DNA of 5,447 bases from Clostridiales bacterium (GTDB lineage Bacteria; Bacillota; Clostridia; Oscillospirales; Acutalibacteraceae), in assembly GCA_019416395.1 (NCBI GenBank), contig DXXH01000121.1, positions 1 to 5,447 on the forward strand, in the 5' to 3' direction. Each line of letters starts with the position of its first letter. Position 1 is the stretch's first letter. A program made the translations under genes and the position numbers. Shown one piece after another: positions 1 to 5,154 of the stretch. The notes beneath the pieces were generated by a model, which had not been told where the DNA came from, did no database searches, and saw only the letters and a program-made list of their open reading frames with translations.

Positions 1-55
1 AAGACACCGCCCTTTCACGGCGGTAACACGAGTTCGATTCTCGTCCGGGTCACCA
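1..55 (+). tRNA. tRNA-Glu (anticodon TTC), 5' end cut by window
   Basis: The visible part contains the anticodon arm CCGCC-CTTTCAC-GGCGG, whose loop has the anticodon TTC, read as glutamate. It is followed by a T arm ACGAG-TTCGATT-CTCGT (28-44), the 3' acceptor strand CCGGGTC (45-51), discriminator A at 52 and an encoded CCA at 53-55. The 5' acceptor strand and most of the D arm lie before the window. The encoded CCA is common in Bacillota. A terminator follows 6 bases later, so this is the last or only tRNA of its transcript. Confidence 0.95.
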
Positions 56-60
56 CAAAA

Positions 61-87
61 GCGCCGGACTTTCAGTCCGGCCTTTTT
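61..87 (+). terminator. Intrinsic terminator after tRNA-Glu
   Basis: GCCGGACT (63-70) pairs perfectly with AGTCCGGC (74-81) around a 3-base loop TTC, and a C plus five T follow (82-87). It ends the tRNA transcript. The ribosome binding site of the next gene starts only 18 bases later, which leaves no room for a separate promoter. Confidence 0.88.
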
Positions 88-104
88 CATTTTTGCATGA
101 TTTT

Positions 105-110
105 GGAGGA
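105..110 (+). promoter_or_regulatory. Ribosome binding site of the lipoprotein gene
   Basis: GGAGGA lies 6 bases before the ATG at 117. It fixes the start there rather than at the in-frame TTG at 93, which has no such site and would put extra residues ahead of the signal peptide. Confidence 0.85.
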
Positions 111-116
111 ATCCCC

Positions 117-722
117 ATGATAAAGAAATTGATGGCCTTGGCCGGGGCGGCGGTACTTGCCCTGACCCTGACTGCCTGCACAGGAACCACGGAACAGCTT
201 CCCACCTTGGACCTGGGTACTTCGGAGGCGTCCTCCACAGCGTCGGGGACAGAGAGCTCTGCCAGCGGCGTGGAAAGCGGCGTGGAGAGCGGGACAGAAA
301 GCGGCGCCGAAAGCTCCCAGGCGGAAGCGGAGCCTGTTTCCGACAAGGATTTTGAGGACAGCGCCGATGGGCTGTGCCAGTATTTGGAAGCCAACCGGGG
401 CGTGGCCGGGGACCCCACGGAGATGGCCTATGAGACCATCGGGGCGGTAGACGGCTACCGGTACCGGTTCACCTTGAATAAGAGCACCGTGCAGGTGGAG
501 GTGTACCAGTACGATTTGGACAACCTGAACGAGCAGGCCCAGACCGTGTTGGATGACGTGAAAGAGAAGGGTTCTTTCACCCTGCTGGATAAGGAGATCC
601 CCGCCGTGTTAAGCGACAGCGGCAAGTATCTGATGATCTACACCGACAGCAGCACCAGCGAGGAGAATACCGCTCAGAAGGAGCGGGTGCTGGAGCTGTT
701 CCAGGGATTCAAAGCTGAATAA
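117..722 (+). CDS. Secreted lipoprotein of unknown function
   Basis: A 201-residue protein with a lipoprotein signal peptide: Lys3-Lys4, a hydrophobic stretch about 5-19, and lipobox L18-T19-A20-C21. It should be exported, lipidated on Cys21 and anchored to the outer face of the membrane. Residues 22-75 form a low-complexity Ser/Thr/Gly/Glu tether that includes four S-G-x-E units (50-65). Residues about 78-199 look like one small alpha/beta domain: a helix around DGLCQYLEAN, a YRYRF/VQVEVYQYD strand pair, a helix NEQAQTVLDDVKEK, and a YLMIYTD strand. I do not recognise a named family, and no catalytic motif is evident. A single Cys (87) remains in the mature domain besides the lipidated one. 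The start is set by GGAGGA at 105-110. The gene sits alone between the tRNA terminator and its own terminator at 741-771, and no promoter is visible in the 30 bases before it, so it may depend on read-through from the tRNA. Confidence 0.85.
   Translation: MIKKLMALAGAAVLALTLTACTGTTEQLPTLDLGTSEASSTASGTESSASGVESGVESGTESGAESSQAEAEPVSDKDFEDSADGLCQYLEANRGVAGDPTEMAYETIGAVDGYRYRFTLNKSTVQVEVYQYDLDNLNEQAQTVLDDVKEKGSFTLLDKEIPAVLSDSGKYLMIYTDSSTSEENTAQKERVLELFQGFKAE
264..311 (+). repeat. Four 12-bp in-frame repeats coding S-G-x-E
   Basis: Four consecutive 12-base units of the form AGC-GGN-NNN-GAR (264-275, 276-287, 288-299, 300-311) encode SGVE, SGVE, SGTE and SGAE in the tether of the lipoprotein. The units keep the frame, so a gain or loss of copies would only change tether length. 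Confidence 0.85.
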
Positions 723-740
723 AAAGAAAAAACATTTTCA

Positions 741-771
741 AGTCCCGGGCCAAGTGTCCGGGGCTTTTTTT
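741..771 (+). terminator. Intrinsic terminator of the lipoprotein gene
   Basis: AGTCCCGG (741-748) pairs with CCGGGGCT (758-765), including one G-T pair, around a 9-base loop. A run of seven T (765-771) follows. It lies 19 bases after the stop codon. Confidence 0.88.
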
Positions 772-781
772 GTGGAACAGA

Positions 782-808
782 GGCTGGGGAAGTCTTTTTC
801 CCCCAGCC
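782..808 (+). other. Perfect 8-bp inverted repeat abutting a promoter
   Basis: GGCTGGGG (782-789) and CCCCAGCC (801-808) are perfect complements around an 11-base loop. No T-run follows on either strand, so it is not a standard terminator. It ends one base before the -35 box at 810, so it could be a backup terminator stem or a protein-binding site for the promoter. The sequence does not decide between these. Confidence 0.45.
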
Positions 809-809
809 C

Positions 810-838
810 TTGATTTCACCAAGTTACTGCGGTACAAT
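810..838 (+). promoter_or_regulatory. Sigma-A type promoter for the LUD gene and first MATE gene
   Basis: A -35 box TTGATT (810-815) and a -10 box TACAAT (833-838) are separated by exactly 17 bases. Transcription would start near 845, leaving a leader of about 74 bases before the ATG at 919. Confidence 0.75.
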
Positions 839-861
839 AATCGCGGAAGCAACTATCGCCG

Positions 862-876
862 GCGGGAGTGGCCCGC
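862..876 (+). other. Small hairpin in the LUD mRNA leader
   Basis: GCGGG (862-866) pairs with CCCGC (872-876) around AGTGG. It lies in the 5' leader, 29 bases before the ribosome binding site, so it does not obviously block translation. The leader is too short and shows no core I can match to a known riboswitch class. Confidence 0.4.
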
Positions 877-905
877 GGGGACGGTAGGAAACCAGAACGC
901 TTTTT

Positions 906-912
906 GGGAGGA
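906..912 (+). promoter_or_regulatory. Ribosome binding site of the LUD gene
   Basis: GGGAGGA lies 6 bases before ATG 919 and decides the start. The frame is open further upstream to a GTG at 868, but that codon lies in the loop of the leader hairpin and has no good site of its own. Confidence 0.85.
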
Positions 913-918
913 TTGAAA

Positions 919-1566
919 ATGGATCAAAACGCGGAATTTGTGCGTCAGGCCCAGGTGGAACGTACGGTAAAGGCCCTGGCGAAAAACAGGATCCCGGCGG
1001 TGTATGTACCCACCCGGGAAGAAGCAGTGAAAGCTGTGAAGGACATGCTCCAGCCCGGGGACGTGGTCAGCTGCGGCGGTTCCATGACCCTGGTGGAAAC
1101 CGGGATCCGGGACCTGCTGAAAAGCGGGGATTATCAGTTCCTGGATCGGGAGACCATGGACCAGCAGGAAGCCTACCGGAAGACCTTCTCGGCAGACGTG
1201 TTCTTGATGAGCGCCAACGCCATCACCGAGGAAGGGGAGCTGTACAATGTGGACGGCAACGGCAACCGGGTGGCAGCGCTGATCTTCGGGCCCAAGCGGG
1301 TCATCGTGGTGGCCGGAGTGAACAAACTGGTGCGGAACCTGGACGAAGCCATCCTGCGGGTAAAATGTATGGCGGCTCCGGCAAACGGGGTCCGGCTGGA
1401 TACCAATACTCCCTGTTCCAAGACGGGACGGTGCGCCGGGTGTGACGGCTCCATGACGGCGGGGTGCGCCTCGGAAAAGCGCATGTGCTGCCAGTACGTG
1501 GTCACAGGCTATCAGCGGACCGACCGGATCCGGGTGGTGCTGGTAGGGGAAGAGCTGGGCTATTGA
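919..1566 (+). CDS. LUD-domain (LutC/YkgG-like, DUF162) protein with Cys-rich tail
   Basis: A 215-residue soluble protein without a signal peptide. It carries the hallmarks of the LUD family, which adopts a NagB/RpiA/CoA-transferase-like fold: GDVVSCGGSMTLVETGI (47-63), the Asn-rich segment SANAITEEGELYNVDGNG (98-115), and GPKRVIVVAGVNKLV (124-138). Family members include LutC of the lactate-oxidation complex LutABC. This one is a stand-alone clostridial type, with no lutA or lutB beside it, so a role in lactate use is only a possibility. The C-terminal part has cysteines at 150, 166, 172, 175, 183, 190 and 191 in a C-x5-C-x2-C-x7-C-x6-CC pattern, suggestive of an iron-sulfur cluster or zinc site (inference). 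It is the first gene after promoter 810-838 and is followed 55 bases later by a MATE transporter gene with no terminator between, so the two are probably co-transcribed. Confidence 0.9.
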   Translation: MDQNAEFVRQAQVERTVKALAKNRIPAVYVPTREEAVKAVKDMLQPGDVVSCGGSMTLVETGIRDLLKSGDYQFLDRETMDQQEAYRKTFSADVFLMSANAITEEGELYNVDGNGNRVAALIFGPKRVIVVAGVNKLVRNLDEAILRVKCMAAPANGVRLDTNTPCSKTGRCAGCDGSMTAGCASEKRMCCQYVVTGYQRTDRIRVVLVGEELGY

Positions 1567-1621
1567 TAGGCTTTCCCCGTAAAACCCGGCCCAGGGAAGA
1601 ATTCCACCAAGGGAAGGGAGT

Positions 1622-3031
1622 TTGATTCAAATTCTGCAGTTATTGAAATTGGGAAAGAGCATGGGTGGCTCTTTTGAAATCGATATGACAAACGGCCCCT
1701 TGCTGGGGAAAATCGTCCGGTTCGCCATCCCCCTGGCCATATCGGGGATTTTGCAGCTGCTGTTTAACGCCGCGGATATTATCGTGGTGGGGCGGTTTTC
1801 CGGCTCGGGAGCCTTGGCGGCGGTGGGGTCCACCAGCGCCCTGATCAATTTGATCGTCAACCTGTTCATCGGCCTGTCCGTAGGCACCAACGTGCTGGTA
1901 GCCCAGTATTACGGCGGAGGGAACCAGAAGGATCTGGAAGAGACGGTCCATACCTCTGTGCTGAGCAGCCTGATTTTCGGGGTGATCCTGCTGGTGGTGG
2001 GCATCTCCCTGGCGGCTCCCATGCTGGAATTGATGGGCACCCCGGAAGAGGTTCTGGGCCAGGCCAGTCTGTACATGCGGATTTACTTTATTGGAATGCC
2101 CGCTTCCATGCTGTATAATTTCGGCGCGGCCATTCTCCGGGCGGTGGGGGATACCCAGCGGCCCTTGTATTTCCTGTTGCTGGCCGGTGTGGTCAATGTG
2201 GTGCTGAATCTGTTTTTCGTCATCGCCTGCCATTTGGACGTGGCGGGCGTGGCCATTGCCACGGTGATTTCCCAGTGCGTGTCTGCCGGCCTGGTGCTTT
2301 TGTGCCTGGTGCGCAGCCATACGGTGTACCGGGTCCACCTGCGGCATCTTAGGTTGAAAAAGGATAAGCTGATCGGCATGGTGAAAATCGGCCTGCCCGC
2401 CGGGATCCAGGGCTGTTCCTTCTCCATTTCCAACGTGCTGATCCAGTCTTCCATCAACTCCTTTGGGGCGGTGGCCATGGCCGGGAATACGGCGGCGTCC
2501 AACCTGGAAGGGTTCATCTCCACCGCTATGGACGCTTTTTCCCAGGCGGCGCTGAGCTTTACCGGGCAGAACCTGGGGGCGGGGAAACTGCACCGGGTAA
2601 ACAGGATCCTGGTGCTGTGCCTGCTTCTGGTGACCGGTACAGGGTTTGTGATGGGCACCGGCTGTTACCTGCTGGGGACTGAGCTTCTGAGAATCTATTC
2701 CACAGAAGGGGACGTGATCTCCTTTGGCATGATTCGGCTGGGAGTTGTTTGCCTGTGGGAATGCCTGGGCGGCATGATGGGCGTGATGGTGGGTACGCTC
2801 CGGGGCATGGGGGCGTCCTTTGTGCCCATGGTGATCTCCATCAGCTTTGTGTGCGGGTTCCGGATCATTTGGCTCTTTACCGTGTTTGCCCAGTGGCCCA
2901 CTTTGGAAGTGCTCTATGCTTCCTACCCCATTACCTGGGGATTGGCGGCTTTGTTCGAAGGGCTGTGCTTTTTCGTGGTGCGGGAACACGTGAGGAAAAA
3001 GAGGAATCTTGCAACCGGACACCCAAAGTAA
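1622..3031 (+). CDS. MATE-family multidrug efflux transporter, first copy
   Basis: A polytopic membrane protein of about 469 residues, the normal size for MATE exporters, which expel drugs or metabolites in exchange for Na+ or H+. It shows the two-lobe plan: an N-lobe of six membrane helices (about 30-230), a charged cytoplasmic linker (about 231-250) and a C-lobe of six helices (about 250-454), ending in a basic tail. Family signatures include IPLAISGILQLLFNAADIIVVGR (36-58), NLIVNLFIGLSVGTNVLVAQYYG (76-98) and ILRAVGDTQRPL (171-182). Substrate cannot be read from the sequence. The start is uncertain. TTG 1622 has AAGGGA (1609-1614) 7 bases upstream and is used here; ATG 1661 would shorten the protein by 13 residues but has only a weak site. 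The protein aligns without gaps to the next gene's product, about 67% identical over 437 positions by hand count. Confidence 0.9.
   Translation: MIQILQLLKLGKSMGGSFEIDMTNGPLLGKIVRFAIPLAISGILQLLFNAADIIVVGRFSGSGALAAVGSTSALINLIVNLFIGLSVGTNVLVAQYYGGGNQKDLEETVHTSVLSSLIFGVILLVVGISLAAPMLELMGTPEEVLGQASLYMRIYFIGMPASMLYNFGAAILRAVGDTQRPLYFLLLAGVVNVVLNLFFVIACHLDVAGVAIATVISQCVSAGLVLLCLVRSHTVYRVHLRHLRLKKDKLIGMVKIGLPAGIQGCSFSISNVLIQSSINSFGAVAMAGNTAASNLEGFISTAMDAFSQAALSFTGQNLGAGKLHRVNRILVLCLLLVTGTGFVMGTGCYLLGTELLRIYSTEGDVISFGMIRLGVVCLWECLGGMMGVMVGTLRGMGASFVPMVISISFVCGFRIIWLFTVFAQWPTLEVLYASYPITWGLAALFEGLCFFVVREHVRKKRNLATGHPK
2120..2163 (+). repeat. 44-bp stretch identical to the second MATE gene
   Basis: These 44 bases, coding from Phe167 to Arg180 and on into Pro181 of the first MATE protein, are identical, including all third codon positions, to 3617-3660 in the second. 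One mismatch follows and then 12 more identical bases. Elsewhere the two genes differ at many silent sites. Confidence 0.85.
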
Positions 3032-3037
3032 TATAAT
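3009..3037 (+). promoter_or_regulatory. Promoter of the second MATE gene, overlapping the end of the first
   Basis: A -35-like TTGCAA (3009-3014) and a perfect -10 TATAAT (3032-3037) are separated by 17 bases. The -35 lies inside the last codons of the first MATE gene and the -10 begins right after its stop. Transcription would start near 3044. Confidence 0.65.
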
Positions 3038-3056
3038 AAGGAAGCTTTTAATTTCG

Positions 3057-3107
3057 CCAAGGGGCCTGCCGTACTTCTGGAATAGAATCACGGCAGGCTT
3101 CCTTTGG
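3057..3107 (+). other. Long leader hairpin between the two MATE genes
   Basis: GCCTGCCGT (3064-3072) pairs perfectly with ACGGCAGGC (3090-3098) around a 17-base loop. Flanking CCAAGG (3057-3062) can extend the stem with CC-T-TTGG (3101-3107) after a small internal bulge. Only a C/T-mixed TTCCTTT stretch follows the core stem, so it is at best a weak terminator for the first gene. It may instead be a leader structure or attenuator for the second. Confidence 0.55.
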
Positions 3108-3115
3108 GATTCTGT

Positions 3116-3123
3116 AGGAGGAG
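3116..3123 (+). promoter_or_regulatory. Ribosome binding site fixing a GTG start
   Basis: AGGAGGAG lies 7 bases before the GTG at 3131, a near-ideal site. It makes GTG 3131 the start of the second MATE gene even though the frame is open slightly further upstream. Confidence 0.88.
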
Positions 3124-3130
3124 TAACACT

Positions 3131-4528
3131 GTGAAATTACCTTTTCGGCCCGGCGCTCATCGGAGCTCCTTTGAGATCGACATGACCAACGGTCCCCTGG
3201 TGGGCAAGATTATCCGGTTTGCCATACCCCTGGCCCTGTCCGGCATATTGCAGCTGCTGTTCAATGCCGCGGATATTGTGGTGGCCGGACGCTTCGCCGG
3301 AAACCAGGCCCTGGCGGCAGTGGGTTCCACCGGCGCGCTGATCAACCTGATCGTCAACCTGTTCATCGGCCTTTCCATCGGCGTCAACGTGCTGGTGGCC
3401 CGGTACTACGGCGGGGGCAACCGCCAAGACCTGTATGAAACGGTGCACACTGCGGTGCTCATCAGCGTCATCAGCGGCGTGGTGCTGATTTTCATCGGCA
3501 TCGGCTTGTCACAGCCCTTGCTCACCCTGATGGGTACCCCGGAAGACGTGATCGGGCAAGCGGTGCTGTACATGCGCATTTATTTTGTGGGTATGCCGGT
3601 GATGATGCTGTACAACTTCGGCGCGGCCATTCTCCGGGCGGTGGGGGATACCCAGCGGCCTTTGTATTTCCTGCTGTTGGCCGGCGTGGTCAATGTGTTT
3701 TTGAATCTGTTTTTCGTCATCGTCTTACATATGGGCGTGGCCGGCGTGGCTACGGCGACGGTGATCTCCCAGTGCATTTCCGCCGGGCTGGTGCTTTTGA
3801 GCCTGGTGAAAAGCGATTCCGTGTACCGGGTCAATCTGAAAGAACTGAAGCTCTATAAGGAAAAGCTGATCCAGATGGTGAAGATCGGCGTGCCTGCGGG
3901 AATCCAGGGCGCCACCTTCTCCGTATCCAACGTGCTGCTCCAAAGCTCCATCAACTCCTTTGGCTCCATCGCCATGGCAGGATCCACCGCAGGGAGCAAT
4001 ATCGAGGGCTTTGTGTGGACGGCCATGGACGCCTTTACCCAGTCCACCCTGAGCTTTACCGGCCAGAATTACGGGGCGAAGAAATTCCACCGGATCACCA
4101 AGGTGGTGTGGTATAACCTGGGCCTGGTGACGCTGGTGGGCCTGGTGCTGGGCATCGGTGCATATTTGGCGGGCAATCCCCTGCTGAGCATCTATTCCAC
4201 GGACCCGGAAGTGATCGCCTATGGCAGGGAACGTATGCTCATGGTCTGCGCTCCCTACGCGATTTGCGGAATTATGAATGTAATGGTGGGAGCCATGCGG
4301 GGATTGGGTTCCTCGCTCACGCCTATGATTGTTTCCATCTTTGGCGTGTGCGTGCTGCGGGTGGTGTGGATATATACCATATTCCCCCTGGACCGTACCT
4401 TCTTTATGCTGTTCCTGTCCTACCCGGTGACTTGGCTGGTCACAGGGCTGATTGAGGTTGTGTGTTTCTACTTTATCCGAAAGCGGGCCATAGCCCGTGC
4501 CGGCGGCATGGCAGCCGACCAGGATTGA
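3131..4528 (+). CDS. MATE-family multidrug efflux transporter, second copy
   Basis: A 465-residue MATE exporter in the inner membrane, with twelve predicted helices in two lobes (about 26-226 and 246-450) and a charged linker VYRVNLKELKLYKEKL (231-246). It carries the same signatures as its neighbour, such as FEIDMTNGPL (14-23), NLIVNLFIGLSIGVNVLVARYYG (72-94) and ILRAVGDTQRPL (167-178). It starts at GTG 3131 behind a strong ribosome binding site. The alignment to the first copy is gapless with a constant 4-residue offset. Hand counting gives about 80% identity in the N-lobe but about 54% in the C-lobe, so the pair arose by tandem duplication and then diverged unevenly. It has its own promoter (3009-3037) and ends at the strong terminator 4540-4566. 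Whether the two act alone, as homodimers or together cannot be told from sequence; MATE proteins normally work as single chains. Confidence 0.93.
   Translation: MKLPFRPGAHRSSFEIDMTNGPLVGKIIRFAIPLALSGILQLLFNAADIVVAGRFAGNQALAAVGSTGALINLIVNLFIGLSIGVNVLVARYYGGGNRQDLYETVHTAVLISVISGVVLIFIGIGLSQPLLTLMGTPEDVIGQAVLYMRIYFVGMPVMMLYNFGAAILRAVGDTQRPLYFLLLAGVVNVFLNLFFVIVLHMGVAGVATATVISQCISAGLVLLSLVKSDSVYRVNLKELKLYKEKLIQMVKIGVPAGIQGATFSVSNVLLQSSINSFGSIAMAGSTAGSNIEGFVWTAMDAFTQSTLSFTGQNYGAKKFHRITKVVWYNLGLVTLVGLVLGIGAYLAGNPLLSIYSTDPEVIAYGRERMLMVCAPYAICGIMNVMVGAMRGLGSSLTPMIVSIFGVCVLRVVWIYTIFPLDRTFFMLFLSYPVTWLVTGLIEVVCFYFIRKRAIARAGGMAADQD
3617..3660 (+). repeat. 44-bp stretch identical to the first MATE gene
   Basis: Partner of 2120-2163, encoding Phe163 to Arg176 and on into Pro177 of the second MATE protein. 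Identity at silent positions over this length suggests either a recent conversion tract or strong codon constraint. Confidence 0.85.
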
Positions 4529-4539
4529 TATAGGGAAAA

Positions 4540-4566
4540 CCCCCAGCGCTTTGCTGGGGGTTTTTT
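4540..4566 (+). terminator. Strong intrinsic terminator, possibly bidirectional
   Basis: CCCCCAGC (4540-4547) pairs perfectly with GCTGGGGG (4553-4560) around GCTTT, followed by six T (4561-4566). It lies 11 bases after the second MATE stop codon. Four A precede the stem, so on the minus strand it reads as the same stem followed by TTTT and could also stop transcription coming from the minus-strand small ORF. Confidence 0.93.
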
Positions 4567-4639
4567 GCTGGCCGGAAACCTTTGTGAAACGCTTCTATTA
4601 TAGAAAACAGGGCTGTCCAATCGTGAATGGTGGAAAATA

Positions 4640-4665
4640 CCTTATAGAAATGAAACACTGTAAGG
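4640..4665 (-). terminator. Weak terminator-like hairpin after the small minus-strand ORF
   Basis: On the minus strand CCTTACAG (4665-4658) pairs with CTATAAGG (4647-4640), eight pairs with one G-T wobble, around a 10-base loop. It starts two bases after the TAG of the small ORF and is followed by TATTTT. The stem is AT-rich and the T-run imperfect, so it may be weak, with 4540-4566 as backup. Confidence 0.4.
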
Positions 4666-4667
4666 AT

Positions 4668-4802
4668 CTACAACCCAACCCCTTCTACCGAACCGCTGGC
4701 CAGCATGAGAAACACCATAATATTGACCAAGGCCACCACAAGCATTTTCCAAAAGGTCAGCAAAACAGATTTCCAATTAATACCAGAGAGAATACGCCGC
4801 AT
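4668..4802 (-). CDS. Candidate small single-pass membrane protein (44 aa)
   Basis: A complete minus-strand frame from ATG (4802-4800) to TAG (4670-4668) encodes 44 residues. The N-terminus is basic (Arg2, Arg3, Lys11). One strongly hydrophobic segment, about 13-36 (VLLTFWKMLVVALVNIMVFL and onward), can span the membrane, and a short tail with Glu40 follows. The charge bias predicts the N-terminus inside. AAAGGGGG (4817-4810) lies 7 bases before the ATG, one base off the AAGGAGG consensus, and a hairpin follows the stop by two bases. I see no convincing promoter upstream and recognise no family. It could be an unannotated small membrane protein, a type I toxin-like peptide, or chance. The ribosome site, hydrophobic pattern and 3' hairpin together favour a real gene. 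It points away from the rRNA operon. Confidence 0.42.
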   Translation of the reverse strand: MRRILSGINWKSVLLTFWKMLVVALVNIMVFLMLASGSVEGVGL

Positions 4803-4855
4803 AAACAAGCCCCCTTTGTCCCATATATAAAGAAGCAAAGCAAGATCTATGCCTT

Positions 4856-4880
4856 ACTTTTTCCGGAAGAAAGAAAAAGT
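4856..4880. other. Inverted repeat upstream of the small ORF
   Basis: ACTTTTTC (4856-4863) and GAAAAAGT (4873-4880) are perfect complements around a 9-base spacer, with a nested TTCCGGAA palindrome (4861-4868). It lies about 55 bases before the start of the minus-strand small ORF and has no T-run after it. It could be an operator or leader stem; its role is unknown. Confidence 0.35.
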
Positions 4881-4974
4881 CTCCCGGGAAAATCTGCTGA
4901 AATAGGCAAGAAGAGAGAATCCAAAGGTATTTCTTGTGGTTAGAAAGGGGAATAGACCATAGATCTTGTGGAGC

Positions 4975-5003
4975 AAAAGAAAAAGGAAAAAAATTGAAAA
5001 AAA
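4975..5003 (+). promoter_or_regulatory. UP-like A-tracts upstream of rRNA promoter P1
   Basis: Four phased A-runs of 4 to 7 bases, separated by G or TTG, lie directly before the -35 box of P1. Such A-tracts are the usual binding site for the alpha C-terminal domains of RNA polymerase at strong rRNA promoters. Confidence 0.65.
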
Positions 5004-5006
5004 GCG

Positions 5007-5035
5007 TTGACTTTTGTCGATGGGTATGGTATTAT
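5007..5035 (+). promoter_or_regulatory. rRNA operon promoter P1
   Basis: TTGACT (5007-5012) and TATTAT (5030-5035) are separated by 17 bases. With the A-tracts upstream and the 16S gene about 360 bases downstream, this is the distal promoter of the rRNA operon. Transcription would start near 5042, inside the GAGCGCTC sequence. Confidence 0.85.
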
Positions 5036-5039
5036 ATCT

Positions 5040-5053
5040 GAGCGCTCGAGAGA
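5040..5053 (+). repeat. Start-site repeat, copy 1 (P1)
   Basis: GAGCGCTCGAGAGA begins 4 bases after the P1 -10 box and is repeated exactly at 5188-5201 after P2. It contains the palindromes GAGCGCTC and CTCGAG. GCTC (5044-5047) can also pair with GAGC (5054-5057). Confidence 0.85.
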
Positions 5054-5073
5054 GAGCTCAAACAAGTGAAAAG

Positions 5074-5110
5074 AACCCGAGTTTCGACTCAGGCGAGTAA
5101 CGAACGGGTT
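5074..5110 (+). other. rRNA leader hairpin with TTCG loop
   Basis: GAGT-TTCG-ACTC (5079-5090) is a four-pair stem with a UUCG tetraloop, extended by CC/GG across a bulged A. Alternatively AACCCG (5074-5079) pairs with CGGGTT (5105-5110) to enclose the region. It lies in the P1 transcript upstream of P2. Confidence 0.5.
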
Positions 5111-5114
5111 TGAA

Positions 5115-5136
5115 TTTCAAGTCGAAAGACCTGAAA
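5115..5136 (+). other. rRNA leader hairpin with GAAA loop
   Basis: TTTCA (5115-5119) pairs with TGAAA (5132-5136) and, after an A/C mismatch, GTC (5121-5123) pairs with GAC (5128-5130) around a GAAA tetraloop. It is followed by A, not T, so it is not a terminator on this strand. Confidence 0.5.
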
Positions 5137-5150
5137 AAAACTTGAAAAAA
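5134..5150 (+). promoter_or_regulatory. UP-like A-tracts upstream of rRNA promoter P2
   Basis: Two A-runs, seven bases (5134-5140) and six bases (5145-5150), lie just before the P2 -35 box, matching the arrangement at P1. Confidence 0.6.
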
Positions 5151-5154
5151 GTGC

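Noticed and set aside
93..116. TTG start for the lipoprotein
   Set aside because: It would add eight residues, including acidic Asp, before the signal peptide and would swallow the GGAGGA site.
868..918. Upstream GTG start for the LUD gene
   Set aside because: The GTG lies in a leader hairpin and lacks a ribosome site, while ATG 919 has GGGAGGA at ideal spacing and matches the family's usual N-terminus better.
1617..1642. GAGTTTGATTC resembling the start of 16S rRNA
   Set aside because: The likeness stops after about ten bases and the sequence continues directly into the MATE reading frame, so it is coincidence.
1640..3091. Long open frame of 483 codons on the minus strand across the first MATE gene
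   Set aside because: It is antisense to a clear transporter gene, its product is His/Gln/Gly-rich with no family resemblance, and similar open frames occur opposite the second MATE gene. It is a by-product of GC-rich codon use.
4473..4658. Minus-strand open frame of 61 codons
   Set aside because: It overlaps the terminator and the end of the MATE gene, and has no ribosome binding site.
4497..4943. Plus-strand open frame of 148 codons after the second MATE gene
   Set aside because: It begins inside the MATE gene, runs straight through the strong terminator at 4540-4566, has no ribosome binding site, and its product is a Lys/His/Gln-rich sequence without a fold pattern.
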